Of a stretch of 64,000 nt of DNA, positions 35,046 through 44,878 are shown one piece after another. Position numbers and translations under genes: made by a program. The stretch spans positions 397,501-461,500 of the forward strand of contig NZ_CP061813.1 in the NCBI RefSeq assembly GCF_014784055.1, in the 5' to 3' direction. Source of the DNA: Polaribacter haliotis (GTDB lineage Bacteria > Bacteroidota > Bacteroidia > Flavobacteriales > Flavobacteriaceae). A model generated the notes under the pieces. That model saw only the letters and a program-made list of their open reading frames with translations. It searched no databases and had not been told where the DNA came from. Positions within the stretch are counted from its first letter, which is position 1. Each line of letters opens with the position of its first letter.

Positions 35046-35921
35046 TTAAGACCTTCTCTCACAAGCCAATAAAGTATTTTTTAACAACATTGCAATAGTC
35101 ATTGGACCAACTCCTCCAGGAACAGGAGTAATAAAACTCGCTTTTTCAGAAACTTCTTTAAAAGCAACATCTCCAACTAATCTGAACCCATTTTTCTTAG
35201 AAGAATCTGCCATTCTCGTAATACCTACATCAATAATAGTTACATCTTCTTTTACCATATCTGCTTTTACAAACTCTGGGATACCTATTGCAGCAACAAT
35301 AATATCTGCTTGTAAAGTAATATCTTTTAGATTTTTAGTTCTACTATGGCACATAGTAACAGTTGCATTTCCAACTTTTCTTTTTTGTGAAAGTAAAATA
35401 CTCATTGGACTACCCACAATATGGCTTCTTCCTAAAACAACAACGTGTTTACCGGAAGTTTCTACATTATATCTATCTAACAATTCTAAAATTCCAAAAG
35501 GCGTTGCAGAAATAAAAGTTGGTAAGTTTAAAGCCATTTTACCAACATTTGTTGGATGAAAACCATCCACATCCTTATCAGGATCTACAGCCATTAATAT
35601 TTTTTGTTCGTCTATATGCTTAGGTAATGGAAGTTGTACAATAAAACCATCGATATCAGTATCAACATTTAAAATATTTATTTCGTTTAATAAATCTTCT
35701 TCTGTTGTATTTTCTGGCAATCTTATTAAAGTAGATTCGAAACCAACACGTTCGCAAGCTTTAACTTTTGCATTAACATAAGTTAAACTAGCGCCATCAC
35801 TACCAACAATTACTGCTGCTAGATGAGGAACTTTTTTATCTTTGTTTCTAAGTTCAGCGACTTCTAAAGCCAATTCTTCTTTAATATCTGCTGCTGTTTT
35901 CTTTCCGTCTAAAATTGTCAT
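35046..35921 (-). CDS. folD: Bifunctional methylenetetrahydrofolate dehydrogenase/cyclohydrolase
   Basis: 291 residues. Visible motifs: [15 protein letters not shown] (Lys of the active site), [12 protein letters not shown], the Rossmann segment [13 protein letters not shown] and the C-terminal [15 protein letters not shown]. It interconverts methylene-, methenyl- and formyl-tetrahydrofolate with NADP+. Upstream lies a gap of 97 bp with a phrase-like repeat before ffh; downstream the YitT gene. Confidence 0.96.
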   Translation of the reverse strand: MTILDGKKTAADIKEELALEVAELRNKDKKVPHLAAVIVGSDGASLTYVNAKVKACERVGFESTLIRLPENTTEEDLLNEINILNVDTDIDGFIVQLPLPKHIDEQKILMAVDPDKDVDGFHPTNVGKMALNLPTFISATPFGILELLDRYNVETSGKHVVVLGRSHIVGSPMSILLSQKRKVGNATVTMCHSRTKNLKDITLQADIIVAAIGIPEFVKADMVKEDVTIIDVGITRMADSSKKNGFRLVGDVAFKEVSEKASFITPVPGGVGPMTIAMLLKNTLLACERRS

Positions 35922-35969
35922 GTTTGTTAATATTGGCTATTATTTTTTAATTTCAAAGTTTCTATTGTG

Positions 35970-36018
35970 ACTGCAATTGCCGACTGAATACTGCCAACTG
36001 AATACTGCCAACTGAACC
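35970..36018. repeat. Phrase-like 7-bp periodic repeat between ffh and folD
   Basis: Units CTGCCAA CTGAATA CTGCCAA CTGAACC form a direct repeat of 14 bp (GAATACTGCCAACT twice). It ends exactly at the ffh stop codon, on its 3' side, as at proA and purB. Confidence 0.6.
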
Positions 36019-37347
36019 TTATTTCATACCTTTCATCATTTGCATCATCTTTTTGCCTCCACCACCTTGCATCATCTTCATCATTTTACTCATTTGGTTG
36101 AATTGCTTCATTAATTGGTTTACTTCTTGGATAGAAGTTCCAGAACCTTTGGCAATTCTCTTTTTTCTGCTTGAATTTATAGTTGAAGGCGTACTTCTTT
36201 CAGAAGGAGTCATGGAATGAATAATGGCTTCAATTCCTTGAAAAGCATCATCATCAATATCTACATCTTTTAACGCTTTTCCAGCACCAGGAATCATACC
36301 CATAAGGTCTTTCATGCTTCCCATTTTCTTTATTTGCTGAATCTGATTTAAGAAATCATCAAAACCAAACTGATTTTTAGCAATTTTCTTTTGTAATTTT
36401 CTTGCTTCTTCCTCATCATATTGATCCTGAGCTCTTTCCACTAAAGAAATAACATCTCCCATTCCAAGGATTCTGTCTGCCATTCTATCTGGGTGAAAGA
36501 TATCAATCGCATCCATTTTCTCTCCAGTACCAATAAATTTAATTGGTTTATCTACAACAGATTTTATAGATAATGCAGCTCCACCACGTGTGTCTCCATC
36601 TAATTTTGTAAGAATAACACCATCAAAATTTAAAATATCGTTAAAAGCTTTGGCTGTATTTACAGCATCTTGCCCAGTCATAGAATCTACAACAAATAAC
36701 GTTTCTTGTGGCTCAATTGCTTTGTGGATGTTAGAAATTTCTGTCATCATTTCTTCATCAACTGCTAAACGTCCAGCAGTATCAATAATCACCACATTTT
36801 TTCCATTTGCTTTTGCATGTGCAATTGCATTTTTAGAGATTTCTACAGGATTGTTGTTGCCAACTTCTGCATACACTTCTACACCAATTTGTTCTCCAAC
36901 AACTTGTAATTGGTTTATTGCGGCTGGTCTGTAAACATCACAACCTACTAAAAGAACTTGTTTTGTTTTTTTAGTTTTTAAATAATTTGCTAATTTTCCA
37001 GAAAAAGTAGTTTTACCAGAACCTTGTAAACCAGACATTAAAATTACAGTTGGCGAACCACCTAAATTAATACCAACAGTTTCGCCACCCATTAATTCTG
37101 TAAGTTCGTCTTTCACCAACTTAACCATTAATTGTCCAGGATTTAATGTTGTTAATACATCTTGTCCTAAGGCTTTGGTTTGTACTCTTTTGGTAAAATC
37201 TTTGGCAATTTTAAAGTTAACATCGGCATCTAATAACGCTCTTCGAACTTCTTTTAGCGTTTCTGCAACATTAACTTCTGTAATTTTACCATGGCCTTTT
37301 AGGGTGTGTAAGGCTTTATCTAATTTATCGCTTAAATTATTAAACAT
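36019..37347 (-). CDS. ffh: Signal recognition particle protein Ffh
   Basis: 442 residues. N and G domains with the GTPase loops SGLQGSGKTTFSGKL (G1), IDTAGRLAVDEEMM (G3) and LTKLDGDTRGGAALS (G4), then an M domain with a Met-rich end (SKMMKMMQGGGGKKMM) that binds signal peptides and 4.5S RNA. It targets nascent inner-membrane proteins with FtsY. Stand-alone gene; a phrase-like repeat adjoins its stop codon. Confidence 0.97.
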   Translation of the reverse strand: MFNNLSDKLDKALHTLKGHGKITEVNVAETLKEVRRALLDADVNFKIAKDFTKRVQTKALGQDVLTTLNPGQLMVKLVKDELTELMGGETVGINLGGSPTVILMSGLQGSGKTTFSGKLANYLKTKKTKQVLLVGCDVYRPAAINQLQVVGEQIGVEVYAEVGNNNPVEISKNAIAHAKANGKNVVIIDTAGRLAVDEEMMTEISNIHKAIEPQETLFVVDSMTGQDAVNTAKAFNDILNFDGVILTKLDGDTRGGAALSIKSVVDKPIKFIGTGEKMDAIDIFHPDRMADRILGMGDVISLVERAQDQYDEEEARKLQKKIAKNQFGFDDFLNQIQQIKKMGSMKDLMGMIPGAGKALKDVDIDDDAFQGIEAIIHSMTPSERSTPSTINSSRKKRIAKGSGTSIQEVNQLMKQFNQMSKMMKMMQGGGGKKMMQMMKGMK

Positions 37348-37423
37348 AATTTGTGTCTTTTTTTTGGAAGCACAAATATAGGAATTTAGAGGAATTTTTA
37401 TGTTTAAAAATGGAGTTTTTTAA

Positions 37424-37864
37424 TCATATTTTCTTTAAAAATAGGCTTGTAAAGAAGTTTATTAAATGAATAAATATAGAAAAAATAAAGATGCTTATAG
37501 AAATTGCTATTATTAATTGATCATTATCACTAAAAATAGAGAGTTTTTGTGAATTTTCTTTTCCAATCCAATTCCAATTTTCTTTAGTTAGCAATAATAA
37601 AAGTGAAAGTATTTGAAGAGAAATATGTGTTATTGTTAACCATTTTTTAGGAGGTTTTTCTGCCCAAGCCAAAGAGAAATAATTAAAGCCGATTAATGCG
37701 AAAAAAACAGCAGAAATATAAAACCAAAAATTAAGTGTTGAAACATAATAGGTCGCGTGAATATTAATATCGAAAGGAATTTCTCTATTTAAAAAACCTA
37801 AAATAAAAAAAGACATTGTTAGTCCAAAAAAGAAAAGGTGTGGCTTTGCAATAATAGTTTTCAT
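37424..37864 (-). CDS. 4-TM membrane protein with an oxidase-subunit-I-like segment
   Basis: 146 residues with four hydrophobic helices. The segment FDINIHATYYVSTLNFWFY resembles the VHDTYFVVAHFHY stretch of haem-copper oxidase subunit I, but it is isolated and lacks the full set of haem-ligand histidines, so an oxidase role is not supported. It lies 1 bp after the DinB gene on the same strand. The family is not recognised with certainty. Confidence 0.55.
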   Translation of the reverse strand: MKTIIAKPHLFFFGLTMSFFILGFLNREIPFDINIHATYYVSTLNFWFYISAVFFALIGFNYFSLAWAEKPPKKWLTITHISLQILSLLLLLTKENWNWIGKENSQKLSIFSDNDQLIIAISISIFIFSIFIHLINFFTSLFLKKI

Positions 37865-37865
37865 T

Positions 37866-38405
37866 CTATAGCAGTGTTTCTTTGTATTTTTCTTTTAAAA
37901 TGTTTGTGTGGTGTTCTGTGTGATGTGCAGTCCACATAATAATTTCACGAATAGTCATTTTTCCCATTAATGGATGTGGTATTACCAAAGTATCTAAATT
38001 CAAATCACTAATTTTTCGTGTTTTGTATTGTAATTTTTTATGTTGAATTTGAAGTCTATTCAATAATCTCTTTCTATTTTTCAACAAAGGTTTTTTCAAT
38101 TTTTGATTAAAAACAGCTGCTCTTTCTTTGTTTTCTATCAATTTTTGTTGGTAATTTTTTACAATCGTATCATAATCTCTAGTTTCTCTATTGCAAGTAC
38201 CAAATTTATGTTTTAAAAAAAAACGAGGATAGCTTAAAGCGTTATTCAATAATTGTAAACTATCTACCAAATGTTGCACTTGTTGTGCTGTAGTCCATTT
38301 TCCTTCAGGCCCTTTTTCCCAAAGTTCTTCTGGGTGTTTGTTTAGCCAAGCTAACAAGTTACTGTTTTTTTCTTCCAATAAATCTACAATTGCATCTCTC
38401 TCCAT
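37866..38405 (-). CDS. DinB-like superfamily protein (DUF1569/DinB_2 type)
   Basis: 179 residues of a four-helix bundle. Putative metal ligands: His in QVQHLVDSL (about residue 44) and the end motif WTAHHTEHHTNIL (about 157-169), a typical DinB histidine triad. Members include thiol-dependent S-transferases and uncharacterised stress proteins. It precedes the 4-TM gene by one base and is divergent from the glycosidase gene. Confidence 0.72.
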   Translation of the reverse strand: MERDAIVDLLEEKNSNLLAWLNKHPEELWEKGPEGKWTTAQQVQHLVDSLQLLNNALSYPRFFLKHKFGTCNRETRDYDTIVKNYQQKLIENKERAAVFNQKLKKPLLKNRKRLLNRLQIQHKKLQYKTRKISDLNLDTLVIPHPLMGKMTIREIIMWTAHHTEHHTNILKEKYKETLL

Positions 38406-38503
38406 ATTCTTTTTATATTATGATTTTAAAAGTAACTAAAATTGCTTCAAAAAGTACTTAAAAAATGAAAATCATTTATATTTACTTAAAAAATAATAAA
38501 CCA

Positions 38504-40846
38504 ATGCGTAAAATTTTCTATCTATTTTCATTGATTATTTTTTCCTGTTCTACTCCAAAAACAGATTTGTTAAAAATCGTAGATTCGATGGAACACATTA
38601 ATGGTAAGGAAGCTTTTAAAAAAGAACCCTATTTAACTTCTGGAAATCGAGTATATTCAGTTGGTGCTCAAAATGGACAATTCCCAGAAATTGGCTGGCA
38701 TATTGGAGCTGAAATGGGGGGAATTTGGAATCACCCTATAAAGTTAATGGACGGTTTTTCTGCTTCTCTTCAAATTGAAAAGGATACATTTAAACTCAAT
38801 AATGCAATTCGATTTGCACAATATCCGTTTGCAAATTTATTAGAATATGATTGGAAAGCAAAAAATTTAAACGTAACTCAAGTTCAGTTTGTGCCAGATG
38901 ATAAAGAAGGGATGATTATTCAATATAAAATTAAAAATACCAATTCTAAAAACATTAAAACAACATTTAATTTTAATGGAAGTGTAGATTTAAGAGCAAC
39001 TTGGTTGGGCGAACGAACAAATATGATTGATAGTTTAGATACGATGAATTATATAGAAAGCGATGGTTCTTTGGAAGCAAAAGATATAAAAAACGAATGG
39101 TATGTAAAATTTGGAAGTGACGAAAAACCGTCTAAATTTAAACAAGATAGTACAGCTTATAGAGGAAAAGGAATTCGTGGGGAATTATCTTATGCGCTTT
39201 CAATTCCTAAAAATGAAGAATATTTATTGAACTTTTACATTGCTGGAAGTTATACATCAAAAAATGAAGTAAATGCAACCTACAATTCTTTGAAAAAAAA
39301 TGCATCAAAATTTTTAAAGGAAAAAAACAAAAGATATGCAGAGCTTCAAAATCTTACAGTTTTACAAACGCCAGATACTACTTTAAATAAAACCTTTAAA
39401 TGGTTAAAATATACTGCAGATTGGTTTGTTAGAGAAGTGCCAGAAATTGGAAGTGGAATGGCTGCTGGTTACCCGAATTTTCCTTGGTGGTTTGGTTGTG
39501 ATAGCGAATATGCATTGCAAGGTTATTTAACAATTGGAAGAAATGATGTTACTTTAAACACCATTGAATTGTTAGAAAAAATATCTTCTAAACATAATTC
39601 AAGTGGAAGAATTGTTCACGAAATATCTACAAATGGAGGAATTTACAATACAGGAAATACCACAGAGACACCACAATTTATTAGTCTTTTATGGAAAGTT
39701 TATTTATGGAATGGAGACAAAGAATTCTTGAAAAAATATTTTCCAAGTGTAAAAAACGGAATGAATTGGTTATTAAATGAAAAAGACACCAATAAAAATT
39801 TAGTTCCAGAAGGGTATGGAATGATGGAAATTCATGGGCTAAATAGCGAAATGATAGATGTTGCAGTGTACACACAACATGCTTTAGTGAACGCATCTAA
39901 AATTGCTGGAGTTCTTGGAGAAGAAGAATTATCTAAAGAGTATAAATTAAAATCAGAGCAATTAAAAAAGATAATAAATAACGAGTTTTGGTCGGAAGAA
40001 TTTAAATCTTTTGCAGATTTTATAGGAACAGATTCAGAAGCTTTAAAATTAATTGAAACTGCAATTGGAAGAGCTAAGAAGTTAGAAAAATCTTGGGCAG
40101 TAAAAGAACTTTTAGAAACAAAAACGTTTATTTTAAAAAATCCTTCGAAAACACCAAGACCTTTTGTTTTACACCATAATCATGTTGTAAATACGCCAAT
40201 GGAAGTTGGTGTTGCAGATGTAAAAAAAGCAAAAATAGCTTTAAAAACTGCAAAACAATTTACGAATTTGTACGGAACTTATGTAACTGGAATCGATAGA
40301 AACGATCCAAAAGAATACCAATCTGGAGAAGTAAAAAGATATGCAAATCCTTATGTTTCTGCTGTTATGACATTACCAACTGGAGTTTCTGCAATTGCAG
40401 AAAATAAATATGGAAATCCAGATGAGGCTTTAGAATATCTTAAGAAAATGTGTAATAGTTTTAGTTATGCTTCTCCTGGAGCGATGTACGAAGTTTCTCC
40501 AGATCATGGCGAATTTGTACAAGCTTGGAATATCTATGGTTTTGGAGTGGCTATAATTGAACAGTTTTTTGGTGTGCAACCAAATGCAGCTGAGAAAAAA
40601 ATAGATATAAAACCACAAATGCCAACAAAATGGAAAAACGCTTCTGTAAAAAAACTTTTTGTAGCTGGAAACAGTGTTTCTATAATATATACCAAGAAAG
40701 ATAATGAGATTACTATAGAAATCAACCAAAAAGAAAGTTGGAATATTAATGTGGAAGCTCCAAAAGGATATATTTTAAAAAGTAATAAAGATGCTAATAG
40801 TAAAGATAATATTTGGGTTTTTAGCTTACAAGAATTATTAAATTAA
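38504..40846 (+). CDS. Six-hairpin glycosidase lipoprotein (amylo-1,6-glucosidase/GH15-like)
   Basis: About 780 residues from ATG 38504 (MRKIFYLFSLIIFSCSTP), preferred over an in-frame ATG 39 bp upstream because it gives a proper lipobox signal (IIFSC). The N-terminal beta-sandwich (about 40-260) is followed by an (alpha/alpha)6 barrel: FPWWFGCDSEYALQGYL, LVPEGYGMMEIHG and YEVSPDHGEFVQAWN. Acidic residues in those segments are plausible catalytic groups. The exact glycoside family and substrate cannot be told; no SusC/SusD pair is nearby, so it is not in a PUL. It ends before a strong terminator. Confidence 0.8.
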   Translation: MRKIFYLFSLIIFSCSTPKTDLLKIVDSMEHINGKEAFKKEPYLTSGNRVYSVGAQNGQFPEIGWHIGAEMGGIWNHPIKLMDGFSASLQIEKDTFKLNNAIRFAQYPFANLLEYDWKAKNLNVTQVQFVPDDKEGMIIQYKIKNTNSKNIKTTFNFNGSVDLRATWLGERTNMIDSLDTMNYIESDGSLEAKDIKNEWYVKFGSDEKPSKFKQDSTAYRGKGIRGELSYALSIPKNEEYLLNFYIAGSYTSKNEVNATYNSLKKNASKFLKEKNKRYAELQNLTVLQTPDTTLNKTFKWLKYTADWFVREVPEIGSGMAAGYPNFPWWFGCDSEYALQGYLTIGRNDVTLNTIELLEKISSKHNSSGRIVHEISTNGGIYNTGNTTETPQFISLLWKVYLWNGDKEFLKKYFPSVKNGMNWLLNEKDTNKNLVPEGYGMMEIHGLNSEMIDVAVYTQHALVNASKIAGVLGEEELSKEYKLKSEQLKKIINNEFWSEEFKSFADFIGTDSEALKLIETAIGRAKKLEKSWAVKELLETKTFILKNPSKTPRPFVLHHNHVVNTPMEVGVADVKKAKIALKTAKQFTNLYGTYVTGIDRNDPKEYQSGEVKRYANPYVSAVMTLPTGVSAIAENKYGNPDEALEYLKKMCNSFSYASPGAMYEVSPDHGEFVQAWNIYGFGVAIIEQFFGVQPNAAEKKIDIKPQMPTKWKNASVKKLFVAGNSVSIIYTKKDNEITIEINQKESWNINVEAPKGYILKSNKDANSKDNIWVFSLQELLN

Positions 40847-40920
40847 GTTCATTTTTAATTTTAAGAATTTTGAAAAAAAAATGATCCAAGTCCATCTAAA
40901 TTTGTAAAATTTTTGTCAAA

Positions 40921-40954
40921 AAAAAAGAGCTGATGTTTTCAGCTCTTTTTTTTT
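40921..40954. terminator. Rho-independent terminator after the glycosidase gene
   Basis: AAAAAGAGCTGA / TCAGCTCTTTTT with a 5-nt loop, followed by a T run. It also faces the convergent msrB gene. Confidence 0.85.
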
Positions 40955-41025
40955 CAAAATTTATCTAATTTAATAATTTCACACAGAAAAACACATGAAT
41001 CTATGATATTTGTTACCAAAAAAAT

Positions 41026-41505
41026 CTATTTCTCTTTCGGAATAAATTTTAAAGCAACACCATTTATACAATGACGTTTTCCTGTAGTTTTCGGACCATC
41101 GTCAAAAGAATGTCCTAAATGACCACCACAAGTATTACATTTTAATTCTGTTCTAGCGTAACCAATTTTATAATCTACATCTAATTCCACATTTCCTTTT
41201 ACAGCCCTGTCAAAAGAAGGCCATCCAGTACCAGAATCGAATTTATGTTCAGATTTGTACAAAGCAGTATTACATGCTACACAAACAAAAGTTCCTTTTC
41301 GATGTTCTTTATTTAATGGACTTGTAAAAGCTCTTTCGGTTCCTGCTTCTCTTAAAACATAAAATTCTTGTTCCGAAAGTTGTTTTTTCCATTCAGCTTC
41401 AGTTTTGGAAATTTTATATTCTTTATTCTCTTTTTTTGTGGATTGTGCATTGCTTGAACAACCAATAAATAATGTTAATAAAAGTAAACTAAGTATTTTT
41501 TTCAT
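41026..41505 (-). CDS. msrB: Peptide-methionine (R)-S-oxide reductase, lipoprotein
   Basis: 159 residues. Lipoprotein signal MKKILSLLLLTLFIGC, so an envelope form. MsrB motifs: FVCVACNTAL and LKCNTCGGHLGHSF (four Cys for structural zinc), FDSGTGWPSFDRA and the catalytic Cys in KRHCINGVALKF. It reduces methionine-R-sulfoxide in oxidised envelope proteins; a thioredoxin-like periplasmic donor would be needed. It stands alone; a minus-strand TAAATTTG box at 41604-41611 may be its -7 element. Confidence 0.95.
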   Translation of the reverse strand: MKKILSLLLLTLFIGCSSNAQSTKKENKEYKISKTEAEWKKQLSEQEFYVLREAGTERAFTSPLNKEHRKGTFVCVACNTALYKSEHKFDSGTGWPSFDRAVKGNVELDVDYKIGYARTELKCNTCGGHLGHSFDDGPKTTGKRHCINGVALKFIPKEK

Positions 41506-41725
41506 AATATATTTTAAGTTTTAGAAATTTTATAAAATTCAGATTTGATAGAAATTATCTTACTGAACCTTATATATTAGACGATTTTTTTCTGAAAAAC
41601 TAACAAATTTAGTCATAAATAATAATTATTTTTTTTTAAATAAGATATTTTAATTTCGAATAGAGTTCAATTTTTTGGTATAAAATGAATAAATTGCCAC
41701 TGTTAAAAACTAAAACTATACAAAA

Positions 41726-42547
41726 ATGAAAAAAATAGCAATTCTATTATTAACCGTTTTTTTATTTACAGAATGCTCTAAAGTACCTATTACTGGAAGA
41801 AATAGAATTAATTTTGTAAGTGATTCGCAAGTTTTACCTGCGAGTTTTGCCCAATACAAAGGTTTTCTAGCTGAAAATAAAGTTTCTAATAATCGAGAAA
41901 TGACCAATCAAGTAAAAAACGTTGGTAAAAATATTTCTGCGGCAGTAGATCGTTTTATGAGAGCAAATAATATGGTTTCTGAAGCAAATGCTTACAGATG
42001 GGAATTCAATTTAATCGAAGATAAAACAGTAAACGCTTGGTGTATGCCTGGAGGAAAAGTTGTCTTTTATACAGGAATAATGCCAATTTGTGCAAACGAA
42101 GATGGTGTAGCTGCAGTTATGGGGCATGAGGTTGCTCACGCATTTGCTAAACATGGTCAAGAAAGAATGTCTCAAGGACAATTACAACAAATTGGTGGTT
42201 TGGCTGTTGCTCTTGGAACTTCTGGTAAAGATCCAAAAACACAACAAATTTGGAACACTGCCTTTGGTATTGGTTCTGGTTTGGGTATGTTAAAATTTAG
42301 TAGAACTCATGAACAAGAAGCAGATAGATTAGGTTTAGTTTTTATGCTTATGGCTGGTTATAATGGAACTGAAGCTGCAGAAGTTTGGGTAAGAATGAGT
42401 CAAAGATCTGGAGGAAGTTCTCAGCCAGAAATTTTAAGTACACACCCTTCAAATGCGTCTAGAATTAATGATTTAAGAACCTATTTACCAACTGCAAAAA
42501 AATATGCAGAAAAATTTAATAGAACAGGAAGTTCTTCATCAAGATAA
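41726..42547 (+). CDS. M48 family metallopeptidase, lipoprotein
   Basis: 273 residues. The signal ends FLFTEC (lipid-anchored), followed by KVPITGRNRINFVSDSQ, common in this subfamily. The zinc motif HEVAH lies in VMGHEVAHAFAKHGQ (about residue 132) with a third ligand Glu in THEQEADRLG. Related proteins such as LoiP/BepA act in outer-membrane quality control. Stand-alone gene with its own terminator. Confidence 0.9.
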   Translation: MKKIAILLLTVFLFTECSKVPITGRNRINFVSDSQVLPASFAQYKGFLAENKVSNNREMTNQVKNVGKNISAAVDRFMRANNMVSEANAYRWEFNLIEDKTVNAWCMPGGKVVFYTGIMPICANEDGVAAVMGHEVAHAFAKHGQERMSQGQLQQIGGLAVALGTSGKDPKTQQIWNTAFGIGSGLGMLKFSRTHEQEADRLGLVFMLMAGYNGTEAAEVWVRMSQRSGGSSQPEILSTHPSNASRINDLRTYLPTAKKYAEKFNRTGSSSSR

Positions 42548-42571
42548 TAGAAGAAAACTTTTACTATATTG

Positions 42572-42607
42572 TATGCCGTTCAAAAATTATTTGAACGGCA
42601 TTTTTAT
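42572..42607 (+). terminator. Rho-independent terminator after the M48 gene
   Basis: ATGCCGTTCAAA / TTTGAACGGCAT, a 12-bp perfect stem followed by TTTTT. Confidence 0.85.
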
Positions 42608-42698
42608 GTAAACACTTTTGTACTATTCCAATAATATATATGTGTTTAAGTAATATTTAATTTGTTTCAGAATCTAAAAGAATTAAAGAAAAACATTT

Positions 42699-43991
42699 AT
42701 GTTAAAAATAGGAGATAAAAAATTAATAAATGCTTGGGCATTTTACGATTGGGCGAATTCAGTATATTCTTTAGTAATTAGTACAGCTGTATTTCCATTG
42801 TTTTATAGTGCAATTACAGACGGAAAAACAGTTTCTTTTTTAGGAATGAAATGGGATTATCCAGATACTTTATACAGTTATGCATTGTCTTTTTCTTTTT
42901 TAATAGTTGCATTTATGTCGCCAATTCTATCTGCAATTGCAGATTATACAGGAAATAAGTTAAAATTTATGAAGTTTTTCTGTTGGTTAGGAGGTATTTC
43001 TGTAATGAGTATGTTTTTCTTTAAGGATTTAAATACTGCTTGGATAGGAATTATCTGTACAGTTTTAGCGAGTATTGGTTTTTGGTCGAGTATTGTTTTC
43101 TATAATTCTTATTTGCCAGAAGTTGCACACCCACATCAACAAGACAAAGCAAGTGCAAAAGGATTTATTTATGGATATGTAGGTTCTGTAATTTTATTAG
43201 TCGCAAGTTTAGCGATGATTATGTCGCAATCGGATGATGCAGTAAAACTAACAATGATGCGTTACTCTTTTGTAATGGTTGGTCTTTGGTGGATTGGTTT
43301 TGCGCAAATTACTTTTAAAAAATTGCCCAATAATATTCATAACAGAAAACCTGAGAAAGATTATATATGGAAAGGTTTTAAGGAATTAAAAAAAGTGTGG
43401 ATTGAATTAAAAAACTACCCAACTTTAAGAAATTTCTTAGTCGCTTTTTTCTTATTAAGTGTAGGAGTACAAACTATAATTTTATTGGCTACAATTTTTG
43501 GGAAATCGGAATTAGGTTTAGATACCATGAATTTAATTATAACTGTTTTATTAATTCAGATTGTTGCCATTTTTGGTGCTAAAATTTTTACAAATATTTC
43601 AGAGAAATATGGAAATTTTAAAGCGTTAAAAATCACAGTACTTATTTGGATTTTAGTCTGTTTTAGTGCTTTTATGTTAGAAAAAAACCTACCCAATGTA
43701 GATATTTATTTTTATTGTTTAGGAGGTTTGTTAGGTTTGGTTTTAGGAGCAATACAGTCGCTTACAAGATCTACGTATTCGAAATTATTACCAAAAACGC
43801 ATGATAATGCCACCTTTTTTAGTTTTTATGATGTAACTGAAAAAATAGCGATTGTTTTAGGAACTTTTGTATTCGGATTCTTAATTTATTTAACAGAATC
43901 TATGCAATGGAGTGTGCTTTCTTTGGCATTGTTTTTTGTGGCTTCTTTTATTGTTTTAAGTAGATTGAAGAAAACCGAACATGTGTATTAA
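42699..43991 (+). CDS. MFS transporter of the UMF1/Atg22-like family
   Basis: 430 residues with 11-12 hydrophobic helices. N-terminal NAWAFYDWANSVYSLVIST is the UMF1 signature; the conserved SAIADYTGNKLKFMKFF loop is also present. Family members export amino acids or peptides, by analogy with the fungal vacuolar effluxer; the substrate here is unknown. It overlaps the convergent CDP-alcohol gene by 4 bp. Confidence 0.88.
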   Translation: MLKIGDKKLINAWAFYDWANSVYSLVISTAVFPLFYSAITDGKTVSFLGMKWDYPDTLYSYALSFSFLIVAFMSPILSAIADYTGNKLKFMKFFCWLGGISVMSMFFFKDLNTAWIGIICTVLASIGFWSSIVFYNSYLPEVAHPHQQDKASAKGFIYGYVGSVILLVASLAMIMSQSDDAVKLTMMRYSFVMVGLWWIGFAQITFKKLPNNIHNRKPEKDYIWKGFKELKKVWIELKNYPTLRNFLVAFFLLSVGVQTIILLATIFGKSELGLDTMNLIITVLLIQIVAIFGAKIFTNISEKYGNFKALKITVLIWILVCFSAFMLEKNLPNVDIYFYCLGGLLGLVLGAIQSLTRSTYSKLLPKTHDNATFFSFYDVTEKIAIVLGTFVFGFLIYLTESMQWSVLSLALFFVASFIVLSRLKKTEHVY

Positions 43992-44752
43992 TAAAAAACC
44001 TTTCTTATTAATATAAAAACGAATATCATTCCAGAATACGCAATAAAAAACGGAATAATCATTTCTTTTAATCCTAAAACCAAAAAGAGACTAATAATTA
44101 ATAATTGAAACCCTAAACCAAAAGTAGATACCAAAGACATTAACCAATTAGGAAAAGGTTTTCCTTTAGGCGCATTTCTATCTAAAGCATAAATTATTTC
44201 ATCGAAAATACCATATAAAGCTTTGTAAATAAAATAGAGCGTATTTACATGTTTTTGTTTTTCACCTTCTAAAGCAGTAGGAGTGGAGTCTTCGAAAATT
44301 CTACTTGTGGTATCGCCTTCGAAACGATTTCTTAGAATTACGTAATAGTAATTATATAATGTTCCTTGTAATTGAATTCCGAAAAAAGCGAGTACAGTCC
44401 ACCAAATGCTAACTTCTGTTACGTACCAAAGTGTCATAAAAATGATAAAATTCAGAATAATATCGGAAACTGAATCTAAAAAACGACCTGTATAAGAAGG
44501 GGTTTTTTTAATTCTGGCAAGTTCGCCATCTGCAGCATCTAAAATAGATTTGAAAATTAAGAAAAATGCGGCTGCCCAATAATAACCTTCAATCATACAA
44601 TAAATTCCAACTAAACCAGAAATAACAAACGCAATTGTTACGTCTATTGGCGTAAAAGAAGTTGATTTTAAGGAGTTTGCAATAATTCTTGCAACAGGTC
44701 TCCCATAATCTGATAAATCTATAAATTGATGTTTTTTTGGTAATTTAGACAT
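43988..44752 (-). CDS. CDP-alcohol phosphatidyltransferase family protein
   Basis: 254 residues with several TM helices and the full catalytic signature DGELAR-x8-G-x3-D-x3-D (within DAADGELARIKK, then GRFLDSVSD; about residues 92-115). The enzyme transfers a phospho-alcohol from CDP-alcohol in the membrane; the alcohol (inositol, glycerol-phosphate or another) is not defined by the sequence. Stand-alone; overlaps the MFS gene by 4 bp. Confidence 0.88.
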   Translation of the reverse strand: MSKLPKKHQFIDLSDYGRPVARIIANSLKSTSFTPIDVTIAFVISGLVGIYCMIEGYYWAAAFFLIFKSILDAADGELARIKKTPSYTGRFLDSVSDIILNFIIFMTLWYVTEVSIWWTVLAFFGIQLQGTLYNYYYVILRNRFEGDTTSRIFEDSTPTALEGEKQKHVNTLYFIYKALYGIFDEIIYALDRNAPKGKPFPNWLMSLVSTFGLGFQLLIISLFLVLGLKEMIIPFFIAYSGMIFVFILIRKVFY

Positions 44753-44830
44753 AAAAATGCGTTATAATTCGAGCATTTTTATCACTTGTAGAAGAGTTAA
44801 AACAGCACAGTTTAATTTTAGCAAAAATAA

Positions 44831-44860
44831 AAAAGTGTTACCATTAAGTAACACTTTTTT
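44831..44860. terminator. Bidirectional Rho-independent terminator
   Basis: AAAAGTGTTAC / GTAACACTTTT, 11-bp perfect stem with a 6-nt loop and a T run on both strands. It lies downstream of the TonB receptor gene (minus strand) and upstream of the next minus-strand gene. Confidence 0.85.
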
Positions 44861-44878
44861 ATCATTTTATTTAAGAAT

